Shown: one piece after another, positions 50,668 to 60,277 of the stretch
Position numbering within the stretch: the stretch's first letter is position 1
Layout: each line of letters begins with the position of its first letter
Source: Streptomyces sp. NRRL F-6131
GTDB taxonomy: Bacteria > Actinomycetota > Actinomycetes > Streptomycetales > Streptomycetaceae
Length of the DNA: 64,000 nt
NCBI GenBank assembly: GCA_000719695.1
Contig: JOHN01000018.1
Coordinates: forward strand, 60,095 to 124,094
Reading direction: 5' to 3'
The notes under the pieces: generated by a model
The model's input: only the letters and a program-made list of their open reading frames with translations
Database searches by the model: none
What the model was told of the DNA's origin: nothing
Translations under genes and position numbers: made by a program

Positions 50668-51911
50668 ACGAGGGACGAGGGCGGCACGCGGTGGTGGAGA
50701 TCTGGGGCGAGACGGCCGAGGGCTTCGAGCCGGTGCGGGAGGCCTTCGCCCGCAACTTCCGGGACCACGGGGAGCTCGGCGCGGCCTTCGCGCTGTACGT
50801 GCGCGGCCGGAAGGTGGTCGACCTCTGGGGCGGCGACGCCCGGCCCGAGGTCGGCGGCCGGCCCGCACCGGCCGTGCCGTGGACGGCCGACACCGCGCAG
50901 GTGCTGCGCTCGGTGACCAAGGGCCTGACGGCGACCACGGCGCTGCTGCTCGCCGAGCGCGGGCGGCTCGACCTGGACGCCCCGGTCGCCTCGTACTGGC
51001 CGGAGTTCGCGACGGCCGGCAAGGGCGGGGTGCCGGTGCGCTGGCTGCTGTCGCACCAGGCCGGGGTGCCCGCGCTGGACGTGCCGCTGCGCCTGGAGGA
51101 CGTGCTCACCTGGGAGCGGGCGGCCGCCGCGGTGGCCGCCCAGCGGCCCGCCTGGGAGCCGGGCACCGCGCACGGCTACCACCCGTACACCTTCGGCTGG
51201 CTGGTCGGCGAGGTGGTGCGCCGGGTGAGCGGGCGGACCGTCGGTCAGTACTTCGCCGAGGAGATCGCCCGGCCGCTGGGCCTCGACCTGTGGATCGGGC
51301 TGCCGTCCGGTGCCGCGCCCCGGGTCGGCCGGCTGGTCGACCTGCCCGCGCCGGAGGCGGCCAGGAGCGGTCCGAGCGGGCTGCGGCTGCGGCCCAAGCA
51401 GTCGGTCCGGGACGCCTACCAGGACCCGGCCTCGCTGACCGCGCGGGCGTTCGCCTCGGTGCGGCCCGGGGTGGACCTCAACGACCCGGCCGTGCAGGCC
51501 GCCGAGATCCCGGGCGCGGGCGGGATCGGCACCGCGCGCTCGGTGGCCCGGTTCTACGCGGCGCTGATCGGCGCGGCTGACCGGTACGGCAGCGGCGGCG
51601 GGACGCTGCCGCCGCTGCTCGGCCCGGAGGTGCTGGCCCGCGCGGTCGGGCCGGTGGTCAGCGGCCCGGACCGGGTGCTGATCGTCAACTCGACGTTCGG
51701 GCTGGGCTTCTTCCGGCACAGCCCGACCGCGCTGATGGCCTCCCCGGCCAGCTTCGGCCACCCCGGCCGGGGCGGTTCGCTGGGTTTCGCCGATCCGGAG
51801 CTCGGGATCGGCTTCGGCTACGTCACCAACGGCATGCAGCCCGGAGTCACCGGGGACGTCCGCTCCCGCGCGCTGATCCGGGCGGTGCGGGAGAGCCTCG
51901 GGGTGTCCTGA
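50649..51911 (+). CDS. Serine hydrolase, beta-lactamase/esterase (class C-like) family
   Basis: A protein of up to 420 residues with the penicillin-binding fold. The active Ser-x-x-Lys is SVTK (in LRSVTKGLTA), the Tyr motif lies in HGYHPYTFGWL, and HPGRGGS matches the third motif (HxG). It has no signal peptide, so a cytosolic esterase or EstB-like role is more likely than beta-lactam resistance. The start is uncertain: GTG 50649 lies in a tandem repeat, and GTG 50691, just before EIWGETAEGF, is another. It is divergent from the Nudix gene. Confidence 0.88.
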   Translation: MSGTTTHEGRGRHAVVEIWGETAEGFEPVREAFARNFRDHGELGAAFALYVRGRKVVDLWGGDARPEVGGRPAPAVPWTADTAQVLRSVTKGLTATTALLLAERGRLDLDAPVASYWPEFATAGKGGVPVRWLLSHQAGVPALDVPLRLEDVLTWERAAAAVAAQRPAWEPGTAHGYHPYTFGWLVGEVVRRVSGRTVGQYFAEEIARPLGLDLWIGLPSGAAPRVGRLVDLPAPEAARSGPSGLRLRPKQSVRDAYQDPASLTARAFASVRPGVDLNDPAVQAAEIPGAGGIGTARSVARFYAALIGAADRYGSGGGTLPPLLGPEVLARAVGPVVSGPDRVLIVNSTFGLGFFRHSPTALMASPASFGHPGRGGSLGFADPELGIGFGYVTNGMQPGVTGDVRSRALIRAVRESLGVS

Positions 51912-51986
51912 CGGGGCGCCGGGCGGGCACGCGGCGTGGCGCCATGCCCGGGCGCGCGGCGCGGCGCCCGGGCGGGCGCGCGGGTG

Positions 51987-52310
51987 TCAGGCCTGGCCGG
52001 TCTCGAAGCGGCTGATCCGGCCGTTCTCGACGGTGAAGCGCCAGGCGGTGCGCATCTCGCCCCAGGTCTCGTTGCGGTAGTCGGCGACCAGCGCCCGGCC
52101 GCCGTCGGACTCGGAGCGGACCTCGATGTGGCCGCGGACGGTGAAGATCTCCCGGTCGATCCAGTCCTGGAGGTCGCGGTCGGAGCCGTCGTCGGACATC
52201 GTCGCGTCGGAGGTCAGCAGGTCGACGAAGGCCTTCCGGTCGCCGGCGTTGATCGCGGTGACGGCGGCGCGCACGGTCGGGTCGGACAGTTTGGCGGGGG
52301 CGATGGTCAT
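51987..52310 (-). CDS. NTF2/SnoaL-like small protein
   Basis: A 107-residue protein with the cone-shaped NTF2-like pattern: AAVTAINAGDRKAFVDLLTSDA, then strands with HIEVRSE and AWRFTVENGRISRFETGQA. Such proteins may be isomerases, hydrolases or ligand binders; no catalytic residues are certain. ATG 52310 follows an AT-richer leader. It is convergent with the serine hydrolase gene. Confidence 0.75.
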   Translation of the reverse strand: MTIAPAKLSDPTVRAAVTAINAGDRKAFVDLLTSDATMSDDGSDRDLQDWIDREIFTVRGHIEVRSESDGGRALVADYRNETWGEMRTAWRFTVENGRISRFETGQA

Positions 52311-52480
52311 CCGGTCTCCCAGGAGTCGAAGCGGTGAGGACTCCTGTTTAGGAGGTCGGAGGGGACTCGCCGCGCATGTCGGCGGCGCGTCGGGGATTTC
52401 CCCTGATTTATGTGCTTACATCCCGATACGGGTGATTTGCCCTCAGGGGTCCCCGGGACCGGACCACGGGGAGTGGTGGA
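52311..52480. promoter_or_regulatory. AT-richer promoter region of the NTF2-like gene
   Basis: This stretch is clearly richer in A and T than its surroundings. It contains CCCG-ATA-CGGG (52422-52432) and the distant pair CCCCTGA / TCAGGGG. It lies between the NTF2-like start and the terminator of the aldehyde dehydrogenase gene. No gene is visible. Confidence 0.4.
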
Positions 52481-52517
52481 CGGAGTGGGAAGTCGGCCGG
52501 CCCGACTTCCCACTCCG
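52481..52517 (-). terminator. Terminator of the aldehyde dehydrogenase gene
   Basis: A perfect 16-bp stem (52481-52496 with 52502-52517) with a 5-nt loop, 41 bp after the stop at 52558. No T-tract. Confidence 0.85.
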
Positions 52518-52557
52518 CGTTCCGGGCCCCGGCGCCGGCGGGGCCCGTCGGCGGGCG

Positions 52558-54081
52558 CTAGAACAGGCCCAGGGCCTGCGGGGAGTAGCTGACCAGCAGG
52601 TTCTTGGTCTGCTGGTAGTGCTCCAGGACGGTCTTGTGGCCCTCCCGGCCGATGCCCGAGTTCTTGTAGCCGCCGAAGGCGGCGTGGGCCGGGTAGGCGT
52701 GGAAGCAGTTGGTCCACACCCGGCCCGCCTGGATGGCGCGGCCCGCCCGGTACGCGGTGGTGCCGTTGCGGGTCCAGACGCCGGCACCCAGGCCGTACAG
52801 GGTGTCGTTGGCGAGCGCGATCGCGTCGTCGAAGTCCTCGAAGCGGGTCACCGCGACGACCGGGCCGAAGATCTCCTCCTGGAAGATCCGCATCCCGTTG
52901 ACGCCCTCGAAGACGGTCGGGGTCACGTAGTAGCCGCCGGACAGCGCGCCGCCGAGGTCGGCCCGCTCGCCGCCGGCCAGCACCTTGGCGCCCTCGGCCT
53001 GGCCGATCTCGATGTACGAGAGGATCTTGCGCAGCTGCTCGTCGCTGGCCTGCGCGCCGACCTGGGTCTCGGTGTCCAGCGGATTGCCCTGGCGCATCGC
53101 GCGCACCCGCTCCAGGCCGTCCGCGAGCAGCCGGTCGTACACCGCGGACTCGATCAGCGCCCGGCTCGGGCAGGTGCAGACCTCGCCCTGGTTGAGGGCG
53201 AACATCGCGAAGCCCTCGACGGCCTTGTCGTAGAAGGCGTCCCGCTCGGCGGCGACGTCGGCGAAGAACAGGTTGGGGCTCTTGCCGCCGAGCTCCAGCG
53301 ACACCGGGATGAGGTTGCCGCTCGCGTACTGGGAGATCAGCCGGCCGGTGGTGGTCTCGCCGGTGAAGGCGACCTTCCGGATCCGGTCGCTGGAGGCCAG
53401 CGGCCGGCCGGCCTCCAGGCCGTAGCCGTTGACCACGTTGAGCACGCCCGGGGGCAGCAGGTCGGCGATCAGCTCGACGAGCAGCAGGACGGAGGCCGGC
53501 GTCTGCTCGGCGGGCTTCAGCACCACCGCGTTGCCCGCCGCGAGGGCCGGGGCGACCTTCCAGACCGCCATCAGGATCGGGAAGTTCCACGGAATGATCT
53601 GGCCGACCACGCCCAGCGGCTCGTGGAAGTGGTACGCCACGGTGTCCTCGTCGAGCTGCGAGACCCCGCCCTCCTGGGCGCGCAGCGCGCCGGCGAAGTA
53701 GCGCAGGTGGTCGACGGCGAGCGGCAGGTCGGCGCCCAGCGTCTCGCGGACCGGCTTGCCGTTCTCCCAGCTCTCCGCGACGGCGAGCTTCTCCAGGTTC
53801 CGCTCGATCCGGTCGGCGATCCGCAGCAGCACCTGGGCGCGCTCGGCGGGCGGGGTGCGGCCCCAGGCCGGGGCGGCGGCGTGGGCGGCGTCCAGCGCGG
53901 CCTCGATGTCCTCGGCGGTGCCGCGCGCGACCTCGGTGAAGACCTCACCGGTGACCGGGCTGGGGTTCTCGAAGTACTGGCCGAGCACCGGCGGCGTCCA
54001 CCGGCCGCCTATCCAGTGCTCGTAGCGGGGCCGGTAGTCGACGATGGATCCGGGCTGTCCGGGGGGCTGGTAGACCGGCAT
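52558..54081 (-). CDS. Aldehyde dehydrogenase (ExaC/AldB-like)
   Basis: A 507-residue NAD-dependent aldehyde dehydrogenase. [21 protein letters not shown] and [11 protein letters not shown] bind the cofactor, the general base Glu is in LELGGKSPN, and the catalytic Cys in [11 protein letters not shown]. The protein resembles acetaldehyde dehydrogenases used in ethanol or acetoin metabolism. ATG 54081 has GGAGG 9 nt upstream. It is monocistronic. The gap of 278 bp behind it up to the terpene synthase stop contains a GC hairpin near 54308-54342 and no gene. Confidence 0.93.
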   Translation of the reverse strand: MPVYQPPGQPGSIVDYRPRYEHWIGGRWTPPVLGQYFENPSPVTGEVFTEVARGTAEDIEAALDAAHAAAPAWGRTPPAERAQVLLRIADRIERNLEKLAVAESWENGKPVRETLGADLPLAVDHLRYFAGALRAQEGGVSQLDEDTVAYHFHEPLGVVGQIIPWNFPILMAVWKVAPALAAGNAVVLKPAEQTPASVLLLVELIADLLPPGVLNVVNGYGLEAGRPLASSDRIRKVAFTGETTTGRLISQYASGNLIPVSLELGGKSPNLFFADVAAERDAFYDKAVEGFAMFALNQGEVCTCPSRALIESAVYDRLLADGLERVRAMRQGNPLDTETQVGAQASDEQLRKILSYIEIGQAEGAKVLAGGERADLGGALSGGYYVTPTVFEGVNGMRIFQEEIFGPVVAVTRFEDFDDAIALANDTLYGLGAGVWTRNGTTAYRAGRAIQAGRVWTNCFHAYPAHAAFGGYKNSGIGREGHKTVLEHYQQTKNLLVSYSPQALGLF

Positions 54082-54359
54082 GCTCTGGTGCCTCCTCGCG
54101 CTGTCGGGGCACCGCTCCGGCGCGCGGGCCGGGCGGTGCGCCGGGCCGAGCAGGCGGCCCGGCGGAGGGTACGGACACACACGCGGGTCGGGCGCGCCCC
54201 GCTCCGGGGGCGCCCGCCGGGCAGCACCCTAACCGGCGGGCGGCCGGTTCGGCTACGGTCCGTACGGCGCCGGTCGACGGAGGGTGGCGCGATCCGGCCG
54301 CCGCGGCCCGGCTTCCGGGCCCGCCCTCGCGGCCCGGAAGCGCGTGGGTGGCCCGCCCC
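54082..54359. other. Intergenic stretch between aldehyde dehydrogenase and terpene synthase genes
   Basis: About 280 bp with no supportable gene. It holds the leftward promoter of the aldehyde dehydrogenase gene and, near 54305-54345, GC-rich inverted segments (ggcccggcttccgggccc and related) that may terminate the terpene synthase transcript. Confidence 0.4.
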
Positions 54360-55307
54360 TCAGGCCTCCTGGTAGCGGCCGGTGCGGCGTTCCCAGCTCA
54401 GGTAGCCGGCCAGCCAGGTGACCAGGCCGTCGGCGTAGCGCTGGGCGACGATCCGCTCGACCCGGGCCAGCCCGAGCTCCCGGTAGACGTCGGGGAGCCC
54501 CGCGTACAGCTCGCGGCAGCGCTCGACCATCAGCTGCGCCTCGCCCATCACCACGGCGCAGGCCTCCTCGGCCGAGCAGTCCCGCTCCCGCTGGACGATC
54601 ATCACCAGGTTGTTGACGTCGCCGCGCGGCGCCTCCAGCGGGAACGACCGGACGTCGTTGGTGAGGGACGGGATGTCGGCGGCGAGCTGGCGGATCTGAC
54701 GCAGCACCGGGTGGTGCAGCACGGCGGGCGTCACCTCGAAGTGGCCGAGCCGCTCGACCATGTCGAAGATGGTCTCCATCGCGGCGGTGCCGCGCCGCAG
54801 CACCTGGTAGCCGGCCCGGTCGGGCGGTCGTGGGCTTATCCGACCGGCCGCCTCGGCGGGGTGACTGGCCAGGTAGTACTCCCAGTTGTACGCGGCGCGC
54901 GCCTGCCAGCGCGCAGGCATGCCCTGGACGCTGCGCTCCCAGAGGTCGGCGAACGCGGTCTCGACGGCGGAGGCCCGGTCGGGCCGGGCGCCGTGCAGGA
55001 CGGCGATCAGCCGGTCGCAGATCGGGGCGACCTCGGTGGGACGGCGGCCGAGCGGTCCGTCGAACTGGTCGTCGAAGAGGAAGTAGAAGCCCATGAGGTC
55101 CGCGGCCAGGGCGAGTTCGTCGGGCCCGGCGTCGGGGTAGCCGAGCGCGGCGAGGTCGACCACGTCCCAGTGGGCGTAGGACGGATGGGCCGGGTCGGCC
55201 AGCAGCGGATGGCGGGTCAGCCAGCCGCGGTGCAGTTCGGTGGCGTACGACCCGTGGGCGCTGCGACGGTACGGGAACGGAATCTGAAGTGAGGTGTCGT
55301 CAGACAT
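54360..55307 (-). CDS. Class I terpene synthase (probably sesquiterpene cyclase)
   Basis: A 315-residue cyclase that ionises a prenyl diphosphate with bound Mg2+. The Asp-rich motif is DDQFD (residues 79-83), the NSE triad is NDVRSFPLE (about residue 218), and WERRTGRY supplies the diphosphate-binding Arg-Tyr pair near the C-terminus. Length and motifs suit bacterial mono- or sesquiterpene synthases, but the product cannot be read. No P450 or prenyltransferase is directly adjacent. ATG 55307 was chosen; the frame is open further but codes low-complexity sequence. It is divergent from a LAL-type regulator gene, with a 293-bp promoter region between. Confidence 0.92.
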   Translation of the reverse strand: MSDDTSLQIPFPYRRSAHGSYATELHRGWLTRHPLLADPAHPSYAHWDVVDLAALGYPDAGPDELALAADLMGFYFLFDDQFDGPLGRRPTEVAPICDRLIAVLHGARPDRASAVETAFADLWERSVQGMPARWQARAAYNWEYYLASHPAEAAGRISPRPPDRAGYQVLRRGTAAMETIFDMVERLGHFEVTPAVLHHPVLRQIRQLAADIPSLTNDVRSFPLEAPRGDVNNLVMIVQRERDCSAEEACAVVMGEAQLMVERCRELYAGLPDVYRELGLARVERIVAQRYADGLVTWLAGYLSWERRTGRYQEA

Positions 55308-55600
55308 CGGACTCCCGGAGCTGCGGAGGGTGGGGGAGCTTGAGGTATTGCTGCTGTTGGTGGGGGAGTTGGGGCTGCGCGGCCGGATGGTGGCACAATG
55401 AAACGGCATGATCAACTTGGCACGCGGGGCGTAGAGTATCCGATGCAATGATCCGACGTTAGGGATATAGGGCAATTGCCCTCGGCAAGCTCGCCGAACC
55501 CTCGATCTCGGCCCCCGCCTGCGTGAATGCACTCCACCGGGCCCCCGGCGGCGCTAATCTCGGCTCCACGAGCACGGAACGGCGAGGCGGAGGCGCGACG
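55308..55600. promoter_or_regulatory. Divergent promoter region between terpene synthase and LAL-type regulator
   Basis: It is AT-richer than its flanks between 55395 and 55490, with a perfect 12-bp palindrome GGGCAATTGCCC at 55470-55481 and a GGGATATAG stretch (55462-55470) next to it. The palindrome is a candidate operator for either gene. Confidence 0.5.
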
Positions 55601-58600
55601 GTGACCGAGCGGGACAACGAATTCCGAGCGGAGGCGATGCCCGGCGCGCGGGAGGCGGAAGGCGCCCCCAACCGGGTCAGGTTGCGCGACCGTGACGCCG
55701 AACTCCGCTCCGCCGAAGCCTCGGTGGACAAACTCTGCCGCGAGTTCGCGGCCGGCGGCACCGAGATCGGCGAACTGCTCACCTTCTCCGGCCGACCCGG
55801 CATCGGCAAGACCAGCCTGCTGCACGAGGTCCGCCGCCTCGCCAAACTGCGCCCCGGCGCCACCGTGCTGTTCGCGCGCGGCGGCGAGCGCCAGTTCAAC
55901 GAGCCGTACCACGTGCTGCGCCAGCTCCTCCAGCCGGTCCTCGGCAGCCTCGGCGCCGGCGAGTTCCGCCAGGTGATGGGCACCTGGGAGGAGGTCGTCG
56001 GCCCGGCGATGGGCCTCAAGCAGCCCAAGAAGGGCGCCCGCCGCCTCGACCCGCAGGGCGTCCGCGACGGCCTGGACTTCGTCCTCACCCAGCTCGCCCC
56101 GCGCCGCGCCCCGCTGGTGATGATCGTCGACGACCTGCACTGGGCCGACCTCGAATCCCTCAGCTGGCTGGCCCAGTTCGCCGTCCGGGCCCGTGAACTG
56201 CCGGTCCTGCTGGTCTTCGCCTACCGCGACGACACCGCCGACTGGCAGCAGGAGTCCCAGGACCACCACCGCGCCGTCGCCTCGCTCGCCACCCGCCGGC
56301 ACGAGCTGAGCCGGCTCTCCCTGGTGGCCGTCACCGACATCATCCGCGCCGAACTCGGCGACCGGGCCGAGGACGCCTTCTGCTACGAGTTCTGGAACGT
56401 CGTCAACGGCAACCCCTTCGAGGTCGTCGCCCTGCTCGACCAGGTCCGCGACCAGGAGCTGGACCCGGTCGAGGAGAACTCCCTCCAGCTGCGCGAACTC
56501 GCCGTCGACGCCACCGGGATGACCCTCAAGTCCTGGCTGGACCGGCTCGGCGCCGCCACCCTGCGGTTCGCCTGGGCCGCGGCGATGCTCGGCACGGACA
56601 TCCGGCCCGACCTCGCCACCCGGATCTCCGCCCAGACCGCCGAGGGCGCCCGCGCGTCCATCGTCGAACTGCGCAAGCAGCGCGTCCTCACCGTCACCCC
56701 GAACGGCAACCTGGAGTTCGTCCACCCGCTGATCGCCAGCTCGATCTACAACACCATGCCCGAGGCCACCCGCACCGGCATGCACGGCGTGGCCGCCGCC
56801 GAGATCGAGAACGCCGGGCTCGGCCTGCTCGCCGCCTCCCGCCACCTGGTGGAGACCTTCGCCGGCAAGGGCGACGACCGCACCGTGCGCAAACTCCGCC
56901 GCGCCGCCTCCGAACACCTGCTGATCGGCGCGCCCGAGGCCGCCCAGCGCTGTCTGCACCGCGCCCTCGCCGAGCCGCCGGACGACCTGGACCGCGCCGA
57001 GGTGCTGTACGAACTCGGCTGCTCCGCGCTGCTCACCGACCCGGTCGCCACCGTCAACCAGCTGAAGCTCGCCCTCGACCCGGAGGAGGGGCCGCTGCGC
57101 CCCTCGCTGCGGGTGGACGCCACCTTCCGGCTCTCCGAGGTGCTCGCGCACAGCGGTGAACTGCGCCAGGCCGCGCTGGTCTGCCAGGAGGAGGCCGAAC
57201 GCACCTTCGGGGACTCGGCGGGCCGGCTGCGGCTGGAGGCCGCGTCGTTCATGTGGCACGCCTTCCGCAAGTCCGAGGAGGACGGGCCGGCCCGGTCCGC
57301 CCGGCTCGGCGCGCTGTGCGACAGCCTCAGCGGGCGCGAGGCCGCCGACCGCGCGGTGCTGGCGCTGCGGGCCTGGGACCTCACCCTGCGCGGGGCGCCC
57401 TCGGCCGAGGTGCTGCGGCACGCGGACGACGTGCTCGACAACGGGCGGCTGCCCAAGGGGCTCGGCTGGACCGACAACATCTGGGGCTTCGAGCTGCCCG
57501 CCACGCTCGGCCTGTCCTACACCTACAACGACCGGATCGCCCAGGCCGAGCGGCTCTTCTCGGACGCCATCGTCCAGTTCGAGGTGGCGGGCTGGTCGGG
57601 TGCCCACCGGGGCTTCGCCTACTTCCTGATGGGCCTGGCCCGGTTCCGGCGCGGTCTGCTCGCCGAGGCCGAGGACTTCCTGCGCCGCGCGCTGAGGCTC
57701 TCCGAGCGGATCGGCTCCAAGCTGCCGCTGGCCTGGGACGCGGTCGGCGTGCTGATCGACACCCTGATCGCCCGCGGCCGCAGCGGGGAGGCCTGGGAGC
57801 TCGCCCTCGACTTCGGCTTCCACCCGCCGTACCACGCCACCGCGATGGTGCTGCCGGACGCCGCCTCGCTCTACGGCAAGCTGCTGCTCGCCGTCGGCCG
57901 GCCCGCCGGCGCGGCCGCCGCGCTCACCGAGGCCGGCGCCCAACTGGACATCCGGGGCTGGCACAACACGGTCTGGGCGCCCTGGGCCGGCCACCTGGCC
58001 ATCGCGCTGGCCGCGGACGAGCCGGAGCGGTCCCGGGCGTACGCGCGCCGCTCGGTCGCCGACGCGGAGCGGTTCGGCACCGCCTCGGCGATCGGGACGG
58101 CGCTGCGGCTGTACGCCCAGATCGAGGACGGTCAGCAGGCGGTCGAGCTGCTGGAGCGCTCGGTCGCGCACCTGGGCCAGTCGCCGGCCGGCTACGAGCA
58201 CGCCGTGGCGCTGGTCGACCTCGGGGCCGCGCTGCGCCGGGTGGGGCGGCTGGAGGACGCGCAGGAGTACCTGTACCAGGGCATCGAGCTGGCCCAGCAC
58301 TGCGCCGCGGACGGGCTGGTCGACCGGGCCCGCCGCGAGCTGGCCAACTACGGCCTGCGGCCGAACCGGCTGGGCGACGTGCGGGAGACCCTCAGCCAGC
58401 CCGAGTGGGACGTCGCGGAGCTGGCCGTCCGGGGCCTGTCGCCGCAGCGGATCTCCGACCGGCTGGCGCTGCCGCTCAGTCTGGTCAACCGGCGGCTGGC
58501 CGCCGTGTACCGCAAGGCGGGCAGCGGGCCCGACGGCCTGGCGGCGGCGCTCGGCCTGGGGCCGGAGCAGCGGGCGGCCGAGCCGTGGGCGCCGGGGCAG

Positions 58601-58732
58601 CGCGACGGCTCGGAGCCGGCGGAGTCGGCGGAGTCGGTGGAGCTGCCGGAGCGGTCCGGGCTGCCCGAGCTGTCCGAGCGCTCCGACGGCTCCGGACGCC
58701 CCGAGCTGCCGGACGGGCCCGGGCGTTTCTGA
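55601..58732 (+). CDS. Large ATP-binding LuxR-like (LAL-type) regulator
   Basis: A 1043-residue regulator of the LAL/STAND type. The AAA/NACHT-like ATPase domain has Walker A GRPGIGKTS (about residues 64-72) and Walker B MIVDDLHWAD (about 180). A long TPR-like helical region follows (about 420-930). Near residue 955 there is a LuxR-like helix-turn-helix: EWDVAELAVRGLSPQRISDR and then LSLVNRRLAAVYRKAG; it is diverged, with PLSLVNRR where most have SPRTVKNH. The last 70 residues are Glu/Pro/Ser repeats. GTG 55601 has GGAGG 7 nt upstream. Its divergent position suggests control of the terpene synthase gene; this is inference. Confidence 0.88.
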   Translation: MTERDNEFRAEAMPGAREAEGAPNRVRLRDRDAELRSAEASVDKLCREFAAGGTEIGELLTFSGRPGIGKTSLLHEVRRLAKLRPGATVLFARGGERQFNEPYHVLRQLLQPVLGSLGAGEFRQVMGTWEEVVGPAMGLKQPKKGARRLDPQGVRDGLDFVLTQLAPRRAPLVMIVDDLHWADLESLSWLAQFAVRARELPVLLVFAYRDDTADWQQESQDHHRAVASLATRRHELSRLSLVAVTDIIRAELGDRAEDAFCYEFWNVVNGNPFEVVALLDQVRDQELDPVEENSLQLRELAVDATGMTLKSWLDRLGAATLRFAWAAAMLGTDIRPDLATRISAQTAEGARASIVELRKQRVLTVTPNGNLEFVHPLIASSIYNTMPEATRTGMHGVAAAEIENAGLGLLAASRHLVETFAGKGDDRTVRKLRRAASEHLLIGAPEAAQRCLHRALAEPPDDLDRAEVLYELGCSALLTDPVATVNQLKLALDPEEGPLRPSLRVDATFRLSEVLAHSGELRQAALVCQEEAERTFGDSAGRLRLEAASFMWHAFRKSEEDGPARSARLGALCDSLSGREAADRAVLALRAWDLTLRGAPSAEVLRHADDVLDNGRLPKGLGWTDNIWGFELPATLGLSYTYNDRIAQAERLFSDAIVQFEVAGWSGAHRGFAYFLMGLARFRRGLLAEAEDFLRRALRLSERIGSKLPLAWDAVGVLIDTLIARGRSGEAWELALDFGFHPPYHATAMVLPDAASLYGKLLLAVGRPAGAAAALTEAGAQLDIRGWHNTVWAPWAGHLAIALAADEPERSRAYARRSVADAERFGTASAIGTALRLYAQIEDGQQAVELLERSVAHLGQSPAGYEHAVALVDLGAALRRVGRLEDAQEYLYQGIELAQHCAADGLVDRARRELANYGLRPNRLGDVRETLSQPEWDVAELAVRGLSPQRISDRLALPLSLVNRRLAAVYRKAGSGPDGLAAALGLGPEQRAAEPWAPGQRDGSEPAESAESVELPERSGLPELSERSDGSGRPELPDGPGRF

Positions 58733-59043
58733 TCCGTGACTGGTCCGCGACTGATCGCGGCTGATCGCATGTGATCGATTCTGGCGATATTTGGCTGGTT
58801 CTGGCGCGGCTTCGACGGCTCTGCCGGGAAGGGGACGGCGTGCGCGAGCCGGGCGAGCGCCCCCGAGCGCACCCGCCCGGCGGGGCCGGTTTCCCGGATC
58901 CTCGCCGGGGCCGTGACGTGATCCGACAGAATCCCACAGACAGGCCCTAGGCTGACGCCGACCCGGGCCCGTTACGGGGGCCCGGGCCGGTACCCCGGCG
59001 AACGGCGGGCGCACACCCGTGGCCCGCCAGTGAGGAGCAGGTC
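58733..59043. other. Intergenic region between the LAL-type regulator and galM
   Basis: About 310 bp without a gene. Short words ctgatcgc/tgatcg recur around 58740-58790. A 9-bp stem CCCGGGCCC (58962-58970) / GGGCCCGGG (58978-58986) lies 58 bp before galM. A promoter for galM is expected; none is clear. Confidence 0.45.
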
Positions 59044-60129
59044 ATGGCGACGCCCCAGGCGAACGGGTCGCGGACCACCAGCGTGCGGCGCGAGCCCTTC
59101 GAGCACTCGGGCGCGGGCGCCGCGATCGAACGGTGGACGCTGCGGGCCGGCCCGTACGAGGCGAGCGTGCTCACCCTCGGGGCCACCCTGCACACCCTGG
59201 TCGCCCCCGACCGGGACGGCCGCCCCGGCCAGGTGCTGCTCTCCAGCGACCGGCTCGCCGACGTCCTCGGCCCGGCCCGGCACTACGGCACCGTGGTCGG
59301 CCGGTACGCCAACCGGATCGCCGACAGCCGGATCGCCCTCGACGGCGAGGAGCACCGGCTCGCCGCGACCGGCGGCGGGGTCACCCTGCACGGCGGCCCG
59401 GACGGCTTCGCCAACCGGATGTGGGCGGCCGAGGAGCTGCCCGACGGCGTCCGGCTGCGGCTGCACAGCCCGGACGGCGACCAGGGCTTCCCCGGCGCGC
59501 TGGACGTCACCGTCGACTACACCCTCGACGCCTCCGGCGAGCTGGCGATCCGCTACCACGCGGTGACCTCGGCGCCGACCGTGGTCAACCTCACCAACCA
59601 CGCCTACGTCAATCTGGGCGGCGAGGGCTCCGGGGACGTCCTCGGCCACCTGCTCACCCTGGACGCCGACGGCTACACCCCCACCGACGAGCGGCAGATC
59701 CCGGACGGGCGGATCGAGCCGGTGGCCGGCACGCCGTTCGACTTCACCACCGCCCGGCCGATCGGCAAGTCGGTGCACGACGAGCACCCGCAGCTGACCG
59801 GCCCCGGCGGGTACGACCACAACTGGGTGCTGCGCCCCCGCCCGGCGGACGGCACCCCCGGTCCGGCCGCGCGGCTGGAGGACCCGGGCAGCGGACGGAC
59901 CCTGGAGGTGCTGACCACCGAGCCGGGCGTCCAGGTGTACACGGCGAACACCTTCCGGGGCGCGGTCACCGGCGCGAGCGGGGTGCCGTACGGGCCGTTC
60001 GCCGGGATCGCGCTGGAGACCCAGCACTTCCCGGACTCCCCGCACCGGCCGGCCTTCCCGAGCACCGTGCTGCGACCGGGGGAGGAGTTCCGTTCGACCA
60101 CCGTGTTCCGGCTCGGCACCACCGGCTGA
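59044..60129 (+). CDS. galM: Aldose 1-epimerase (galactose mutarotase)
   Basis: A 361-residue mutarotase that interconverts alpha and beta anomers of hexoses. Signatures are GRYANRI, LHGGPDGF, the catalytic His in NLTNHAYVNLGG and the catalytic Glu in ALETQHFPDS. The enzyme is likely cytosolic. The position in front of the maltose uptake operon suggests that it processes the glucose released by alpha-glucosidase; it is not in the same operon, because a long regulatory region with a MalR-type site lies between. GGAG lies 7 nt before ATG 59044. Confidence 0.93.
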   Translation: MATPQANGSRTTSVRREPFEHSGAGAAIERWTLRAGPYEASVLTLGATLHTLVAPDRDGRPGQVLLSSDRLADVLGPARHYGTVVGRYANRIADSRIALDGEEHRLAATGGGVTLHGGPDGFANRMWAAEELPDGVRLRLHSPDGDQGFPGALDVTVDYTLDASGELAIRYHAVTSAPTVVNLTNHAYVNLGGEGSGDVLGHLLTLDADGYTPTDERQIPDGRIEPVAGTPFDFTTARPIGKSVHDEHPQLTGPGGYDHNWVLRPRPADGTPGPAARLEDPGSGRTLEVLTTEPGVQVYTANTFRGAVTGASGVPYGPFAGIALETQHFPDSPHRPAFPSTVLRPGEEFRSTTVFRLGTTG

Positions 60130-60277
60130 CGGGGGCGCTGCAAGAGCCTTTCACCACGGAGGGTGGCCCCGGCGGCATCGGCCGACCGGGGCGAACCGGA
60201 CAAAGTGCGACAAGCCTGCCGGGCGTCAACTACCGTGCGGCAACGTGCAGGACACGTGGATGTAACGATCGCCGTTT

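Noticed and set aside
50649..51911. Beta-lactamase conferring resistance
   Set aside because: The SxxK fold is shared by esterases; there is no signal peptide or class C YxN motif, so resistance is not supported.
55412..59014. A 1200-codon open frame on the minus strand opposite the LAL-type regulator
   Set aside because: It mirrors a gene with clear ATPase and HTH motifs. Long antisense frames are expected in such GC-rich DNA, and its translation is Gly/Val/Arg-biased without motifs.
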